From assembly GCF_001591685.1 (NCBI RefSeq), contig NZ_BCVJ01000010.1:1-43976 (forward strand): a stretch of DNA of 43,976 nucleotides, given 5' to 3'. Every line of letters begins with the position of its first letter. Position 1 is the stretch's first letter. The position numbers and the translations under genes are program-made. This document shows, piece by piece, positions 14,079-25,473 of this stretch. The stretch comes from Ligilactobacillus murinus DSM 20452 = NBRC 14221 (GTDB lineage: Bacteria > Bacillota > Bacilli > Lactobacillales > Lactobacillaceae). The notes below the pieces were generated by a model. The model saw only the letters and a program-made list of their open reading frames with translations, had not been told where the DNA came from and searched no databases.

Positions 14079-16439
14079 TTAGCGACTAATATTTTGACGG
14101 ATCTCAGCTTTCAAGAAGAGACGGGTCACATCATACTCAATGTCACCGACCATTTGTTCAAACATTCTGAAACCGTCTGATTGATATTCAACTAACGGAT
14201 TTAGCTGGCCGTAACCACGCAAACCGATCGATTGGCGTAACTGATCCATTTCATCGATATGATCAGTCCAACGTGCATCGACCACACGCAAAATAACAAC
14301 CTTTTCAAATTCTAGCATTTGAGCTTTATCATTTAATTGGGCTTCTTTAGCTGCATAGTTTTCTTCGGCCTTTTGCATCAAGTAGGAAACGATCTCTTCT
14401 TGGCTCTTACCAGCAAAATCATCTTTACTGATACTATCTTCATTGACCATCGCTCCGATCGCAAAATCAACGATCCCATCTAAATTCCAGTCTTTTTTAT
14501 CACCGACTGTATTCATTTGAACGTTATGTTCGACCGTCCGTTTGATCATCGGCATAATGACTGGTTTCAAGGAGTCAGTTTCCATGATGACTTGTTGACG
14601 TTGCGAGTAGATGACCTCACGTTGGGCCCGCATCACGTCATCATATTGTAAAACTTGTTTACGTGTGTCGTAGTTATTACCTTCGACCCGTTTTTGCGCG
14701 GATTCTACTTGACGCGTGATCATCTTAGATTGGATCACAGTATCATCTGCAATATTCATCGTTTCATAGAAATGTTTGATCCGTTCAGAACCAAAACGCA
14801 ACATCAGATCATCTTCAAGTGAAAGATAAAACTGTGTCACACCAGGGTCACCTTGACGTCCCGAACGACCACGTAACTGATTATCGATGCGACGTGATTC
14901 ATGGCGCTCTGTCCCGATAACAGCCAAACCACCGATCTCACGCACACCAGGTCCTAACTTGATGTCAGTCCCACGACCAGCCATGTTTGTCGCGATCGTT
15001 ACAGCGCCACGTTGACCGGCATTGACTACGATCTCAGCTTCTTTAGCATGATTTTTAGCATTCAATACCGCATGGGGGATCCCCGCTTGCTCTAACATTT
15101 GAGATAATAACTCAGACGTTTCGACTGCTACTGTACCGACCAAAACTGGTTGCCCAGTCGCATGGCGTTCTTTGATATCTTCAACAACAGCTTTAAATTT
15201 ACTTTCTAAAGTCGGATATAACAGATCTGGACGGTCCTCACGCAAGATCGGACGGTTCGTTGGGATCGTTACGACTTCCATGTTGTAAATTTCACGAAAT
15301 TCTTCTTTTTCCGTTTTAGCTGTCCCAGTCATCCCGGAGAGCTTTTTATACATTCTAAAGAAGTTTTGGTAAGTGATGTTAGCCATCGTCTTAGTTTCTT
15401 CTTCGATCTTAACATGCTCTTTAGCTTCGATCGCTTGGTGCAAGCCATCTGAATAGCGACGACCATCCATGATACGTCCAGTAAATTGGTCAACGATCAT
15501 GACCTCATCATTTTGGACCACATAATCTTTATCGCGTAACATGATGTAGTTAGCACGTAAAGCATTATCTAAGTGGTGGTTCAAAGCTGTATTGTCAGGG
15601 TCAAATAAGTTAGTCAAGCCAAAATATTTTTCACCTTTTTGGATACCTTCTTCGGTCAAAGAAACTGTCTTTGATTCTAGATCCACTTTAAAATCTTCGT
15701 CTTTTTTCAAAGTCTTAGCAAAGCGATCAGCCCGAGTATATAACTGAGTGGCTGCAGTTGCTTGCCCAGAAATGATCAACGGTGTTCTCGCTTCATCGAT
15801 CAAGATCGAATCGACCTCATCGACGATAACAAAGTTCAATGGACGTTGGACCATATCTTCGCGGTAAACCACCATGTTATCACGTAAATAATCAAAACCA
15901 AGCTCACTGTTAGTTGAGTATGTGATATCACAAGCATAAGCTTCGCGTTTTTCTTCTGGAGTCTTATCTGCAACGTTCAAACCGACCGTTAGACCGAGCC
16001 AATTGTATAATTCACCCATCTCAGTAGCGTCACGACTTGAAAGATATTCGTTAACGGTAACAACGTGGACCCCTTCACCTGATAAGGCATTGAGGTAGAC
16101 CGGCATTGTCGCAGTCAAGGTTTTACCTTCACCAGTCCGCATTTCGGCAATATTACCTTCATGTAATACTGTACCCCCGATGATTTGCACCCGGTAAGGA
16201 TATAGCCCCAACACACGTTTAGCCCCTTCGCGTGCGACCGCAAAGGCTTCCGGCAAGAGATCATCTAAAGTTTCACCATTTTGATAGCGTTGTTTAAATT
16301 CAGGGGTCTTTGCTTTTAATTCTTCATCGGACAAAGCTTCCATGTCATTGGCATAAGCTTCGACTTGATCAGCGATCTTTCCAAGGCGTTTTAATTCACG
16401 TTTATCGCTTTCGACCCATTTTTTTAGGACATTTGCCAT
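14079..16439 (-). CDS. secA: Protein translocase ATPase SecA
   Basis: Motor of the Sec export pathway, acting at the membrane with SecYEG. The 786 aa show the P-loop MRTGEGKT (about 100-107), DEVD in [17 protein letters not shown], and the second helicase domain with [12 protein letters not shown] and [11 protein letters not shown]. The protein ends [12 protein letters not shown], so the C-terminal zinc-binding tail of many SecA proteins is absent; I believe this is usual in lactobacilli. ATG 16439 has AAAGGA at about 12 nt. The gene is flanked by terminators, so it is probably transcribed alone. Confidence 0.97.
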   Translation of the reverse strand: MANVLKKWVESDKRELKRLGKIADQVEAYANDMEALSDEELKAKTPEFKQRYQNGETLDDLLPEAFAVAREGAKRVLGLYPYRVQIIGGTVLHEGNIAEMRTGEGKTLTATMPVYLNALSGEGVHVVTVNEYLSSRDATEMGELYNWLGLTVGLNVADKTPEEKREAYACDITYSTNSELGFDYLRDNMVVYREDMVQRPLNFVIVDEVDSILIDEARTPLIISGQATAATQLYTRADRFAKTLKKDEDFKVDLESKTVSLTEEGIQKGEKYFGLTNLFDPDNTALNHHLDNALRANYIMLRDKDYVVQNDEVMIVDQFTGRIMDGRRYSDGLHQAIEAKEHVKIEEETKTMANITYQNFFRMYKKLSGMTGTAKTEKEEFREIYNMEVVTIPTNRPILREDRPDLLYPTLESKFKAVVEDIKERHATGQPVLVGTVAVETSELLSQMLEQAGIPHAVLNAKNHAKEAEIVVNAGQRGAVTIATNMAGRGTDIKLGPGVREIGGLAVIGTERHESRRIDNQLRGRSGRQGDPGVTQFYLSLEDDLMLRFGSERIKHFYETMNIADDTVIQSKMITRQVESAQKRVEGNNYDTRKQVLQYDDVMRAQREVIYSQRQQVIMETDSLKPVIMPMIKRTVEHNVQMNTVGDKKDWNLDGIVDFAIGAMVNEDSISKDDFAGKSQEEIVSYLMQKAEENYAAKEAQLNDKAQMLEFEKVVILRVVDARWTDHIDEMDQLRQSIGLRGYGQLNPLVEYQSDGFRMFEQMVGDIEYDVTRLFLKAEIRQNISR

Positions 16440-16548
16440 TTACTTTATAAATCCTTTCTGCAACGATTACATTATTTTTTTCAAATAAAAATATACTTCT
16501 TCTTATTTTAGCATTTTATTGTTGCTCAAACAATTACAATTAGACTAC

Positions 16549-16577
16549 AAAAAGCGCCTGAAATATATCAGGCGCTT
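16549..16577 (-). terminator. hpf terminator
   Basis: AAGCGCCTGA/TCAGGCGCTT stem, perfect, followed on the minus strand by TTTTTG. Confidence 0.85.
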
Positions 16578-16596
16578 AAAGCATCACAAGGATAGC

Positions 16597-17151
16597 TTAG
16601 TTATTAGCTTCGATCAAGCCGTAACGACCATCTCTACGACGATAGACGATGTTTGTGCCTTCAGTTTCTGCATCTTCATAGATAAAGAAATCATGACCTA
16701 ACATGTCCATCTGCAAGATAGCTTCTTCTACGTCCATTGGTTTCAATGAAACGCTCTTTGTACGGACAACTTCGAATTTTTTATCTTCTTTTTCAGCTTG
16801 CTTTGGATCTTCGGTCGGAACGAATTCCATATGCTTGAAGCCCTTTTCGCGTGATTTGCGGTTGAGTTTTGTCTTATATTTTCTGATTTGACGTTCAAGC
16901 TTATCCGTTACCAGATCAATGCTTGCATACATATCTGGTGAAGTCTCTTCGGCACGCAATACTAAGTATGGAAGCGGGATCGTAACCTCTACCTTGCTGT
17001 TCTTGTCAGAATACACTTTAAGATTTACGTGAGCGGTAGAATTAGATGTATCCTCAAAATACTTTTCAAGCTTGGAAAGTTTCTTTTCCACATATTCACG
17101 GATCGCACCCGTAACCTCAATATTTTCACCACGAACATTAATCTTTAACAT
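16597..17151 (-). CDS. hpf: Long-form ribosome hibernation promoting factor
   Basis: Binds the 30S subunit and links ribosomes into inactive 100S dimers in stationary phase or stress. The 184-aa product has the N-terminal HPF/RaiA domain (MLKINVRGENIEVTGAIREY, about 1-100) and the C-terminal dimerisation domain of the long form (about 125-184, with MDVEEAILQMDMLGHDFF). ATG 17151 follows AAAGGAGAGG at 6 nt; an upstream frame from 17169 is less likely. Promoter at 17238-17266; the leader can form two small hairpins (GACTA/TAGTC and AAGCAT/ATGCTT). Confidence 0.95.
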   Translation of the reverse strand: MLKINVRGENIEVTGAIREYVEKKLSKLEKYFEDTSNSTAHVNLKVYSDKNSKVEVTIPLPYLVLRAEETSPDMYASIDLVTDKLERQIRKYKTKLNRKSREKGFKHMEFVPTEDPKQAEKEDKKFEVVRTKSVSLKPMDVEEAILQMDMLGHDFFIYEDAETEGTNIVYRRRDGRYGLIEANN

Positions 17152-17237
17152 GATAACCTCTCCTTTCACAACTAAGCATTTTATATGCTTAAAAGACTAG
17201 GTATATACTTTATTAGTCTTACCTTATCTCTACTTTC

Positions 17238-17266
17238 ATTATAATAGAAAGCGGTTAAATTAACAA
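17238..17266 (-). promoter_or_regulatory. hpf promoter
   Basis: Minus strand TTGTTA, 17 bp, TATAAT. Confidence 0.7.
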
Positions 17267-17301
17267 TTAATAACTACTCAACATTTATAAAATTTTATAT
17301 A

Positions 17302-17994
17302 TCACCGGGCTAGTGTCACTGAGCGCACACAACCACAATTATGGGCCAACAACAATTCACGCGCATGATACAAAGTACTACCTGTCGTATAGATATCATC
17401 TACCAACAAAATATTTTTACGTTCTAGATCAACTGGCCCGCAGTAGCCAAAAGGTTGAGGCATTGCCAGTCTTTCTTGCCGTGATTTATGCGACTGTGGA
17501 CAACGGTCAAATTTTTTTAAATGATATAAGTACATCTTCTTAGGTATATCTGGTAAAAAACCAACAACTTGATCAAAACCTCGGGTAGCTAAGGTTTGTT
17601 CATCGACAGGGATCACGACTACTAACCAGCCCCGATGCAAATACTTTTTACAGTGATCTTGCAAGGTCTTGACAAATATTTGGCGTAGGCGGTAATCACC
17701 TTGAAACTTATAAGCTTCAAAGTACGCACGCATATTAGGTTCGGCATAAACGTAAAAGGCCTTGTTATACAATAGCTCGGTTTGCAACTTCCGCCAGCGA
17801 AGACAATCTTGACATAATTTACGCTGCTTTTGTTTACGGCCACAGCCCGGACAACTCGTTTTTTCAGCGATCGCAACAAACTTTTGGTGGCACTTTTCAC
17901 AGAGTGGTACAGTTTCAAAAGCTCGGAAACTAAAAAACCAGCGCCAGGAAAAATCAAACGCTAATGTGGTATTACAAAGTAGACATTTCATCAT
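17302..17994 (-). CDS. comFC: Competence protein ComFC
   Basis: A 230-aa phosphoribosyltransferase-fold protein needed for natural transformation in Firmicutes, where it works with the ComFA helicase. N-terminal zinc-finger cysteines (CLLC, CEKC, CPGC, CQDC) and the PRTase signature ILLVDDIYTTGSTL are visible. It starts inside the last codons of comFA (23-nt overlap) with no clear ribosome-binding site, so translation is probably coupled. Whether the strain is transformable is not shown. Confidence 0.93.
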   Translation of the reverse strand: MMKCLLCNTTLAFDFSWRWFFSFRAFETVPLCEKCHQKFVAIAEKTSCPGCGRKQKQRKLCQDCLRWRKLQTELLYNKAFYVYAEPNMRAYFEAYKFQGDYRLRQIFVKTLQDHCKKYLHRGWLVVVIPVDEQTLATRGFDQVVGFLPDIPKKMYLYHLKKFDRCPQSHKSRQERLAMPQPFGYCGPVDLERKNILLVDDIYTTGSTLYHARELLLAHNCGCVRSVTLAR

Positions 17995-19318
17995 TTTTTA
18001 ACAACTGCTCAGCTTTTTGATTCAACAGCTTGATCTGTTTTTTAGCCGCGCGTAAAGCAAAGGTCATCTCCTGATAAGTAAAGACTACCTCGCCTGATGG
18101 ATAGTCTTTATCTCTGCCAACACGCCCAGCGATCTGAACTAAGACCGTCTCAGAAAAAAGCGGTGCATCCGCTTGTAATACCATGACATTTAAACGTGGG
18201 ATCGTGATCCCTCGTTCAAGGATAGTCGTCGTTACCAAATATTGATCGATCCCAGCTCGCAAGTTTTTGACTTTTTGTAGGCGGTCAGGATCAAGTGCCG
18301 AAACGCATTCCCCATTTAGCGTAGGCCATAAATGTTGTATTTCTTTTAAAATCGGCTTTAACATGGCGATCTGTGGAACAAATACTAGAAAAGGTATTTT
18401 ATTTTTTACCCACTTGATGAGATATTTTTTTGTTCTTTCTTCAATTTTTTGCTTTGGAAAACGAAGCTTGACTAATGTTATTTCGGGTAATAAATGCCGA
18501 TGATGGCGTAGTGGTAGACAGGTGACTGCTAACTTATTTTGGTGGATCTGCTGTTTTAAATAACGATCAGGGGTCGCCGTTAAATATAGCGTACTCGAAT
18601 TTATTTTTTTAGCATGTGTGACGGCATAATGTAATTGACGGTCATTAACATAAGGAAAAGCATCAACTTCATCGATCACCAATAGATCGAAGGCGTGATA
18701 AAATCGCAATAGTTGATGCACCGTGCACACCACTAACTGGGTATAGGTATATTCTTGCCCACTATTTTGATACAGCAAACAGCTTTTGACTTTTGGAAAG
18801 GCCTGGCACAAACGCGGATATAATTCATTACACACATCGACCCGTGGTGTCGCCAAACAGACCCGCTGTTGATCTAACAAAGCAAAATTTAGTGCTTCAA
18901 ATAGCATTTCAGTTTTCCCCGCTCCAGTTACAGCCCATAATAGTCGTTCTTGTTTGCGTTTGACTGTTTGCAATAATTCTTTAGCCGCCTTCTTTTGCCA
19001 TAAAGATAATCTTGGTTTTTTCTCCAACGGATCTTGGGAATACTTTTTAAAATCGTTGGCTTCGGGTATACTATAAAGTGACATGGTCGTCGTCAAACGC
19101 CCCCATGCTAAGCAAGCTGGACAATAATAACTCTTATCTGGCAGAGTATAATTTGCTCTTGGCGCCTGAAAACCACAGCGTTGACAAAATATGCGCCCCT
19201 TTTTTACGATCACAGCTGGACGTTGTTTGAGCTTGGTCGAGTCTAAAGCTACACCTAGGGCTTTGAGCTGCGGGCCACTTAATTGCCGACCCATCAATAA
19301 ATTCAATGTTTTTTCCAT
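17972..19318 (-). CDS. comFA: Competence DNA helicase ComFA
   Basis: DEAD-like ATPase that helps pull transforming single-stranded DNA into the cell. The 448 aa show a zinc finger (CQRC, CPAC, about 46-70), Walker A (AVTGAGKTEM), IDEVDAF, TATPDRY and a C-terminal helicase motif QIAGRVGRDKDYP. ATG 19318 is preceded by AGGTGAGAAA. The gene is divergent from the YigZ-family gene and in front of it lies the palindrome TACGCA-N5-TGCGTA (19340-19356), a candidate competence control site. Confidence 0.94.
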   Translation of the reverse strand: MEKTLNLLMGRQLSGPQLKALGVALDSTKLKQRPAVIVKKGRIFCQRCGFQAPRANYTLPDKSYYCPACLAWGRLTTTMSLYSIPEANDFKKYSQDPLEKKPRLSLWQKKAAKELLQTVKRKQERLLWAVTGAGKTEMLFEALNFALLDQQRVCLATPRVDVCNELYPRLCQAFPKVKSCLLYQNSGQEYTYTQLVVCTVHQLLRFYHAFDLLVIDEVDAFPYVNDRQLHYAVTHAKKINSSTLYLTATPDRYLKQQIHQNKLAVTCLPLRHHRHLLPEITLVKLRFPKQKIEERTKKYLIKWVKNKIPFLVFVPQIAMLKPILKEIQHLWPTLNGECVSALDPDRLQKVKNLRAGIDQYLVTTTILERGITIPRLNVMVLQADAPLFSETVLVQIAGRVGRDKDYPSGEVVFTYQEMTFALRAAKKQIKLLNQKAEQLLKNDEMSTL

Positions 19319-19339
19319 TTTCTCACCTCACTTATAAAA

Positions 19340-19356
19340 TACGCAAACTATGCGTA
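19340..19356 (-). promoter_or_regulatory. Palindrome in the comFA promoter region, possible com-box
   Basis: TACGCA, five bases, TGCGTA, located 22-38 nt before the comFA start. On the minus strand it includes TACGCATA, one base from the streptococcal com-box TACGAATA. It could be a ComX/SigH-type promoter element or an operator. Confidence 0.4.
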
Positions 19357-19382
19357 AAATTATTTGTGAGTTTCAAGAATAA

Positions 19383-19471
19383 TAGTAGTAGGATCTGTGA
19401 AGCTACTAAAACAATAATTCTTTAAGGGGGAAGCTATATCCTTTTGATTTCACAATATAGCTATATTTTTC
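19383..19471 (+). promoter_or_regulatory. Structured leader of the YigZ-family gene, hairpin-bridged ribosome-binding site
   Basis: TAGTAG (19383-19388) pairs with CTACTA (19403-19408); 15 nt later comes AAGGGGGA (19424-19431), then AGCTATAT (19432-19439), a 15-nt loop, ATATAGCT (19455-19462), nine bases and the TTG start. With the 8-bp stem folded, the purine run is 10 nt from TTG, an ideal spacing; unfolded it is over 40 nt away. No other Shine-Dalgarno sequence is seen. Confidence 0.6.
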
Positions 19472-20119
19472 TTGGATAAACCATATCTTACCTTAAAACA
19501 AGATGGTGTGATCGAGATCGTGATCAAAAAATCGCAATTCATCTGTACTATCAAACGAACTGAGACCGAAGAAGAAGCGCGGGACTTTATCGATGAGATC
19601 AAAACCAAACATCGCAAAGCCACCCATAACTGTTTTGCCTACACTTTAGGCCTAAATGACGAGATCCAACGGGAAAGTGACAATGGTGAGCCTTCTGGGA
19701 CGGCTGGTGTACCGATGTTGGATGTTCTCAAGAAAAATCAGGTGCATAATGTTTGTGCCGTAGTGACACGTTACTTTGGCGGCATCAAGCTAGGGACTGG
19801 TGGCTTGATCCGTGCTTACGGTGGCGCTGTTGCCCAAGCGCTAAAAGAATTAGGGATCGTTAAACGGGTCGTACAAACTGAACTTTCACTAAAGGTCAGC
19901 TATCCACTATTAGGCAAGTTGCAAAATTATCTGGAAAGTCAGCCGGTATTTACCTTAGCGACCAACTACACAGAAGAAGTCGAAGTCCTGATCGCAGTCG
20001 ATATGGATCTTGCTAACGAACTGATGACTAAGATCACTGATCTGTTGAATGGTCGTGTAACGATCACAGTCGGGGAAAATCGCTATCACGAGATCGATTT
20101 TGATCCCCATCAAGCCTAA
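19472..20119 (+). CDS. yigZ: YigZ/IMPACT-family protein
   Basis: The 215-aa product matches the YigZ/YvyE family (N-terminal UPF0029/IMPACT domain, C-terminal DUF1949-like domain). The conserved core NCFAYTLG..DEIQRESDNGEPSGTAG and RYFGGIKLGTGGLIRAYG are clear. The exact function is unknown; the family is linked to translation control. The start is TTG without a directly adjacent ribosome-binding site, but the first residues (DKPYLTLKQDG) fit the family. The leader is unusual (see 19383-19471). In many Firmicutes this gene lies beside comF. Confidence 0.9.
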   Translation: MDKPYLTLKQDGVIEIVIKKSQFICTIKRTETEEEARDFIDEIKTKHRKATHNCFAYTLGLNDEIQRESDNGEPSGTAGVPMLDVLKKNQVHNVCAVVTRYFGGIKLGTGGLIRAYGGAVAQALKELGIVKRVVQTELSLKVSYPLLGKLQNYLESQPVFTLATNYTEEVEVLIAVDMDLANELMTKITDLLNGRVTITVGENRYHEIDFDPHQA

Positions 20120-20157
20120 AAAATACGCCACCCCAGGTCAAGGGTGGCGTATTTTTT
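20118..20157. terminator. Bidirectional terminator
   Basis: AAAATACGCCACCC/GGGTGGCGTATTTT, a perfect 14-bp stem with A- and T-runs on both sides. It serves the YigZ-family gene (plus) and tagO (minus). Confidence 0.9.
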
Positions 20158-20164
20158 ATGTAAT

Positions 20165-21259
20165 TCATCTATGTTCAAATAAATGGCTGACTTTCAAAAC
20201 TAAATATTTGATCCCGTTCAATAACGGCTGGCGTGTATCACCAACTAAGCCGATCGCCTCAACAAATAGTTCCAATCCAAACAATGTTGCGACTGTCAGT
20301 AAAATCGAACCCCATAAATTAGACAGCGGGTACAACAAGGAAATAAACGAAAAGATCAAGGCGATCCCATAGATCACCAATACGGTCTGGCGATGGGTCA
20401 ACCCCATCTGCATCAAACGATGGTGCAAGTGATGCTTATCGGCTTGCGAGATCGGTTTCTTATTCAAAAGTCGACGTAAGATCGCATATAAAGTATCCGT
20501 AATTGGAACTCCCAAAATGATCACTGGGATGATCAACGTGATAAAAGTTGCATTCTTCAAACCATAAAGTGAGAAAACAGAGATCATAAAACCGATAAAT
20601 AGTGAACCGGTATCGCCTAAATAGATCTTAGCAGGATGAAAATTATATGGTAAAAAGCCCAATAAAGCAGCTACCAAGGTCGCCATCATGATCGAAATAA
20701 ATGTCGACGTCACATTTAAGAAGAAATATCCCGTCAAAGCACTAGTCGAAAGCGCAATGATCGCGACCCCTGTAGCTAAGCCATCCAACCCATCGATCAA
20801 ATTGACTGCGTTAGTGATCCCTAAGATCCAGATCAACGTTATCGGTAAACTAAACCAGCCTAGAGAAACAACTCCAAGAAACGGTAAAGTCAAAGTCGTC
20901 ATTTTGATATTAGCGATAAAATAAACTACCAACGCTGCCAGTGTGATCCCTAAAACTTTTTGGCGCGGTTTCAATTCAAAAATATCATCGATCATCCCTG
21001 TCATAATGATCAAGCTTTGAGCCAACAATAAAGCGACTAGTTGGCTTAAGGGATATTGATCGCGTAATAAAAAGAAATTTGTCGTATTAAACGCAACAAA
21101 AATGGCTAACCCCCCCATAGTCGGCATCGGTATCCGATTAACTCGCCGAGCATTGGGATTATCAACTGCTCCGATCCGAAAAGATAAACGCCGGACCAAC
21201 GGAGTCAGCACTAAAGCTAGGACAAATGTTGCTAATAACGACGCAAGGATTTTGTACAT
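20165..21259 (-). CDS. tagO: Undecaprenyl-phosphate GlcNAc-1-phosphate transferase (TagO/WecA)
   Basis: Membrane enzyme that starts synthesis of wall teichoic acid or other lipid-linked glycans by attaching GlcNAc-1-P to undecaprenyl phosphate. About 364 aa and ten to eleven membrane spans. The MraY/WecA motifs are present: GMIDDIFELKPRQK, NAVNLIDGLDGLATG, YLGDTGSLFIG and HHLHHRLMQMG. ATG 21259 follows AGAGGA at 7 nt; an in-frame ATG pair at 21280 is less likely. Confidence 0.93.
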   Translation of the reverse strand: MYKILASLLATFVLALVLTPLVRRLSFRIGAVDNPNARRVNRIPMPTMGGLAIFVAFNTTNFFLLRDQYPLSQLVALLLAQSLIIMTGMIDDIFELKPRQKVLGITLAALVVYFIANIKMTTLTLPFLGVVSLGWFSLPITLIWILGITNAVNLIDGLDGLATGVAIIALSTSALTGYFFLNVTSTFISIMMATLVAALLGFLPYNFHPAKIYLGDTGSLFIGFMISVFSLYGLKNATFITLIIPVIILGVPITDTLYAILRRLLNKKPISQADKHHLHHRLMQMGLTHRQTVLVIYGIALIFSFISLLYPLSNLWGSILLTVATLFGLELFVEAIGLVGDTRQPLLNGIKYLVLKVSHLFEHR

Positions 21260-21381
21260 ATAGCGTCCTCTTTCCATCAAATCCTCAAAGACTGAGAATT
21301 CATTATCAGCTAAAAAGCTTATAATTCAAGTATCATTTTACCATAAACCAACGAATGGGTCATTTTTTGCATAAAAAAATT

Positions 21382-21417
21382 AAAAAAGGGACGTGAAATA
21401 AACCTTCCACGTCCCTA
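21382..21417 (-). terminator. Terminator of the KimA-like gene
   Basis: Minus strand AGGGACGTG/CACGTCCCT followed by TTTTTAATTTTTTT. Confidence 0.85.
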
Positions 21418-21422
21418 ATAGC

Positions 21423-23252
21423 TTATTTTTTCAAGTGGTAGCTATAGGTCGACACGATAATATTTTCGTGGGCCCCTAAAGCTGACCGCAAGCGTAAACT
21501 CGTCTGATTATGCAAGATATTTTGCCAAGGTTTTTTCGGTACAAATTGCGGTACCAAAACCGTCAACGAGTAATTGCGTTGCTTAGCATCCTTAGCGATC
21601 ACATCGCAAAAACGCAAAACTGGTGGCACGACTGACCGATATGAAGAATGCAGATCAACAAAGCGTACATCAGGAAATGCCATTTTGAATTCCTGCGCTG
21701 TTTCGTGTTCTTTTTTAGGATTAGTATCAAACGAAACATGCATTGCGATCACATTATCACTGATCGAACGTGCATAGTTGATCGCTCCGGTCGTTACGTG
21801 TGTGACCGAGCTAACTAGCACGATGACCGTTGAACCGGAATAATCATGCAATTGTTGTTCTTCACTTAAGCGCAATTGAGCCGCTACAGTAATATAATGA
21901 CTATGGACCTTATAAAACCCAAAGAGTAGTACTGGCATAATGATCAAATATGGCCAAACATTATCAAAGTGTAACCAAAATAAAAAGACCACTAAAGCAA
22001 AGGAGATCACTGCTCCTAATAGATTAAAACAAGAATTTAAGATCCAATGTTTGCCCTTGTGGCGCTTCCAATGGATCAACATTCCTGATTGTGAGAGAGT
22101 AAATGGTACAAAAACCCCGACTGCATACAATGGGATCAACAAATTAGTCTGACCGTTAAAGATAAAGATCAACACGATCGCCCCGATCGCTAATGCAATG
22201 ATCCCATTGGAATAGCCTAAGCGATCACCTTTATCCATAAACATATGGGGCATAAATTTATCTTTGGCCAAGTTATAAGCTAAGATCGGGAAGGCCGAAA
22301 AGCCGGTATTAGCTGCCACTGCCAAGATCATAGCCGTCGATAATTGCAATAAATAGTAGAAAATACCGTGACCAAAAACAGCACCGGCGATCTGAGAAAG
22401 CACTGTTTGTTTAGGATCTGGCAAAACACCTAGATAATAACTCAAAAAGGTGATCCCACTAAAGAAGACCGCTAAGATCAACGACATGATCGCTAACGTA
22501 TTCGCCGCATTACGCTTTTTAGGCTCTTTAAAATTAGGCACTGCATTACTGATAGCTTCTACCCCAGTCAATGAAGATGAACCAGCTGAAAAAGCTTTTA
22601 AAAACAGCAATAATGACATCCCTGGTACTGCATCACCAATATGAGCTGCGGCTGAATATTGGATCTTACCTGTTGCAATATTAAATAAGCCCAAGGCGAC
22701 CATCGAAACGATCATGATCACAAAAAAGTACACTGGGACCGTCAAAAACGAAGCTGATTCGCGCATCCCGCGTAAATTCAATGTCATGATAAATAAAACG
22801 ATCAAAACAGAGATCAAAACACTGTGTGCTTGTAAGCTCGGGATCGCTGATGTAATAGCTTCTGTTCCTGATGTGACTGAAACAGCCACGGTCAGCATAT
22901 AATCAACTAAAAGTGATCCACCGGCAACTAAGCCTGCGCTTGTCCCCCAATTTTTGGTCGCAACTACATAAGCTCCGCCTCCAGAAGGATAAGCATTGAT
23001 GATCTGACGATACGACATCGTGATCGCAAATAACAAGAGTAACACGATCCCAGCAGCTGGTAGTGCATACCAGGTCGCAGCAGCCGATAAAATAAATAGT
23101 GCTGTTGTGATCTGTTCTGTCCCGTATGCCACTGATGACAACGCATCTGAGGAAAGCAAGGCCAAAGCTTTGAATTTAGTCAAAGACTGCCCACTTTCTT
23201 CAGCGGTTTTTAATGGTTGTCCGATCAATAATCTCTTTAAATATCGATACAT
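21423..23252 (-). CDS. kimA: KimA-like potassium importer (APC superfamily)
   Basis: The product, 609 aa, has 12 hydrophobic segments over residues 1-440 and a C-terminal cytosolic domain with a UspA-like stretch (HDYSGSTVIVLVSSVTHVT, ISDNVIAMHVSFD). This layout and length match B. subtilis KimA (YdaO), a high-affinity K+ uptake protein inhibited by c-di-AMP. ATG follows AAAAGGGG at 11 nt; just upstream the mRNA can form AGCTAGT/ACTAGCT. No ydaO-type riboswitch is seen. The assignment to K+ rather than an amino acid rests on family resemblance. Confidence 0.85.
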   Translation of the reverse strand: MYRYLKRLLIGQPLKTAEESGQSLTKFKALALLSSDALSSVAYGTEQITTALFILSAAATWYALPAAGIVLLLLFAITMSYRQIINAYPSGGGAYVVATKNWGTSAGLVAGGSLLVDYMLTVAVSVTSGTEAITSAIPSLQAHSVLISVLIVLFIMTLNLRGMRESASFLTVPVYFFVIMIVSMVALGLFNIATGKIQYSAAAHIGDAVPGMSLLLFLKAFSAGSSSLTGVEAISNAVPNFKEPKKRNAANTLAIMSLILAVFFSGITFLSYYLGVLPDPKQTVLSQIAGAVFGHGIFYYLLQLSTAMILAVAANTGFSAFPILAYNLAKDKFMPHMFMDKGDRLGYSNGIIALAIGAIVLIFIFNGQTNLLIPLYAVGVFVPFTLSQSGMLIHWKRHKGKHWILNSCFNLLGAVISFALVVFLFWLHFDNVWPYLIIMPVLLFGFYKVHSHYITVAAQLRLSEEQQLHDYSGSTVIVLVSSVTHVTTGAINYARSISDNVIAMHVSFDTNPKKEHETAQEFKMAFPDVRFVDLHSSYRSVVPPVLRFCDVIAKDAKQRNYSLTVLVPQFVPKKPWQNILHNQTSLRLRSALGAHENIIVSTYSYHLKK

Positions 23253-23372
23253 AAACAGAAAAACCCCTTTTAGCTAGTTAGCCATTTTGATAGCTACTAG
23301 CTGATTAGATTTTAAATTCAAAATTTCTAGGTCACTTCAAAAAGTAACAGTTGAATTTTACACCAATCTCAC

Positions 23373-23402
23373 AAAAAAAGCACCCTAAATTTTTAGGATG
23401 CT
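23373..23402 (-). terminator. groESL terminator
   Basis: Minus strand AAGCATCCTAAA, TTTAGGGTGCTT near-perfect stem followed by TTTTTTG. Confidence 0.85.
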
Positions 23403-23426
23403 TCAAAAAATTTTGATCTAACTTGC

Positions 23427-25055
<1,629 letters not shown>

Positions 25056-25090
25056 TCATACGAATTAAGTTCAATGTTTACTTATTATAT

Positions 25091-25375
25091 TTATTCCACA
25101 ACGGCAAGAATATCTTTTTCGTGCATTACTAAATATTCTTGGCCTTCAAATTCAACTTGAGCACCAGCGTACTTGTCAAAAACGACAACATCACCGACTT
25201 TAAGTGTCATTTCTAATTTTTTGCCATCATCAAGGATACGTCCCGTACCAACAGCAACAACTTTAGCTGTTTGTGGTTTTTCTTTAGCACCGCCGGCTAA
25301 GACGATCCCTCCCACAGTTTTTTCTTCTTCTTTTTCGACCTCTAAAATCACGCGATCTCCTAATGGTTTAAGCAC
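25091..25375 (-). CDS. groES: Co-chaperonin GroES
   Basis: 10-kDa lid of the GroEL chamber, 94 aa from GTG 25375 ([15 protein letters not shown]). GTG is chosen since GGAGG lies 7-8 nt upstream; the frame from TTG 25390 would include the ribosome-binding site. The mobile loop [18 protein letters not shown] is visible. It heads the groESL operon behind a CIRCE operator and a clear promoter. Confidence 0.96.
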   Translation of the reverse strand: MLKPLGDRVILEVEKEEEKTVGGIVLAGGAKEKPQTAKVVAVGTGRILDDGKKLEMTLKVGDVVVFDKYAGAQVEFEGQEYLVMHEKDILAVVE

Positions 25376-25397
25376 GTTATATCCCTCCAAATTCTTT

Positions 25398-25424
25398 TTA
25401 GCACTCTAACAACTTGAGTGCTAA
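25398..25424. promoter_or_regulatory. CIRCE operator 1 (HrcA site)
   Basis: TTAGCACTC, nine bases, GAGTGCTAA: a perfect CIRCE inverted repeat between the groES promoter and the groES start. HrcA repression of groESL is established knowledge for this element. Confidence 0.97.
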
Positions 25425-25439
25425 TCGATTACAACTATT

Positions 25440-25468
25440 ACTATACTAACTTTACTTTTAAATTGCAA
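25440..25468 (-). promoter_or_regulatory. groESL promoter
   Basis: Minus strand TTGCAA (25468-25463), 17 bp, TATAGT (25445-25440). CIRCE 1 lies 15 bp downstream of the -10. Confidence 0.8.
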
Positions 25469-25473
25469 GCATT

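Noticed and set aside
23253-23372. c-di-AMP (ydaO) riboswitch before the KimA-like gene
   Set aside because: Only about 120 nt lie between the groEL terminator and the start codon and no matching conserved core was seen.
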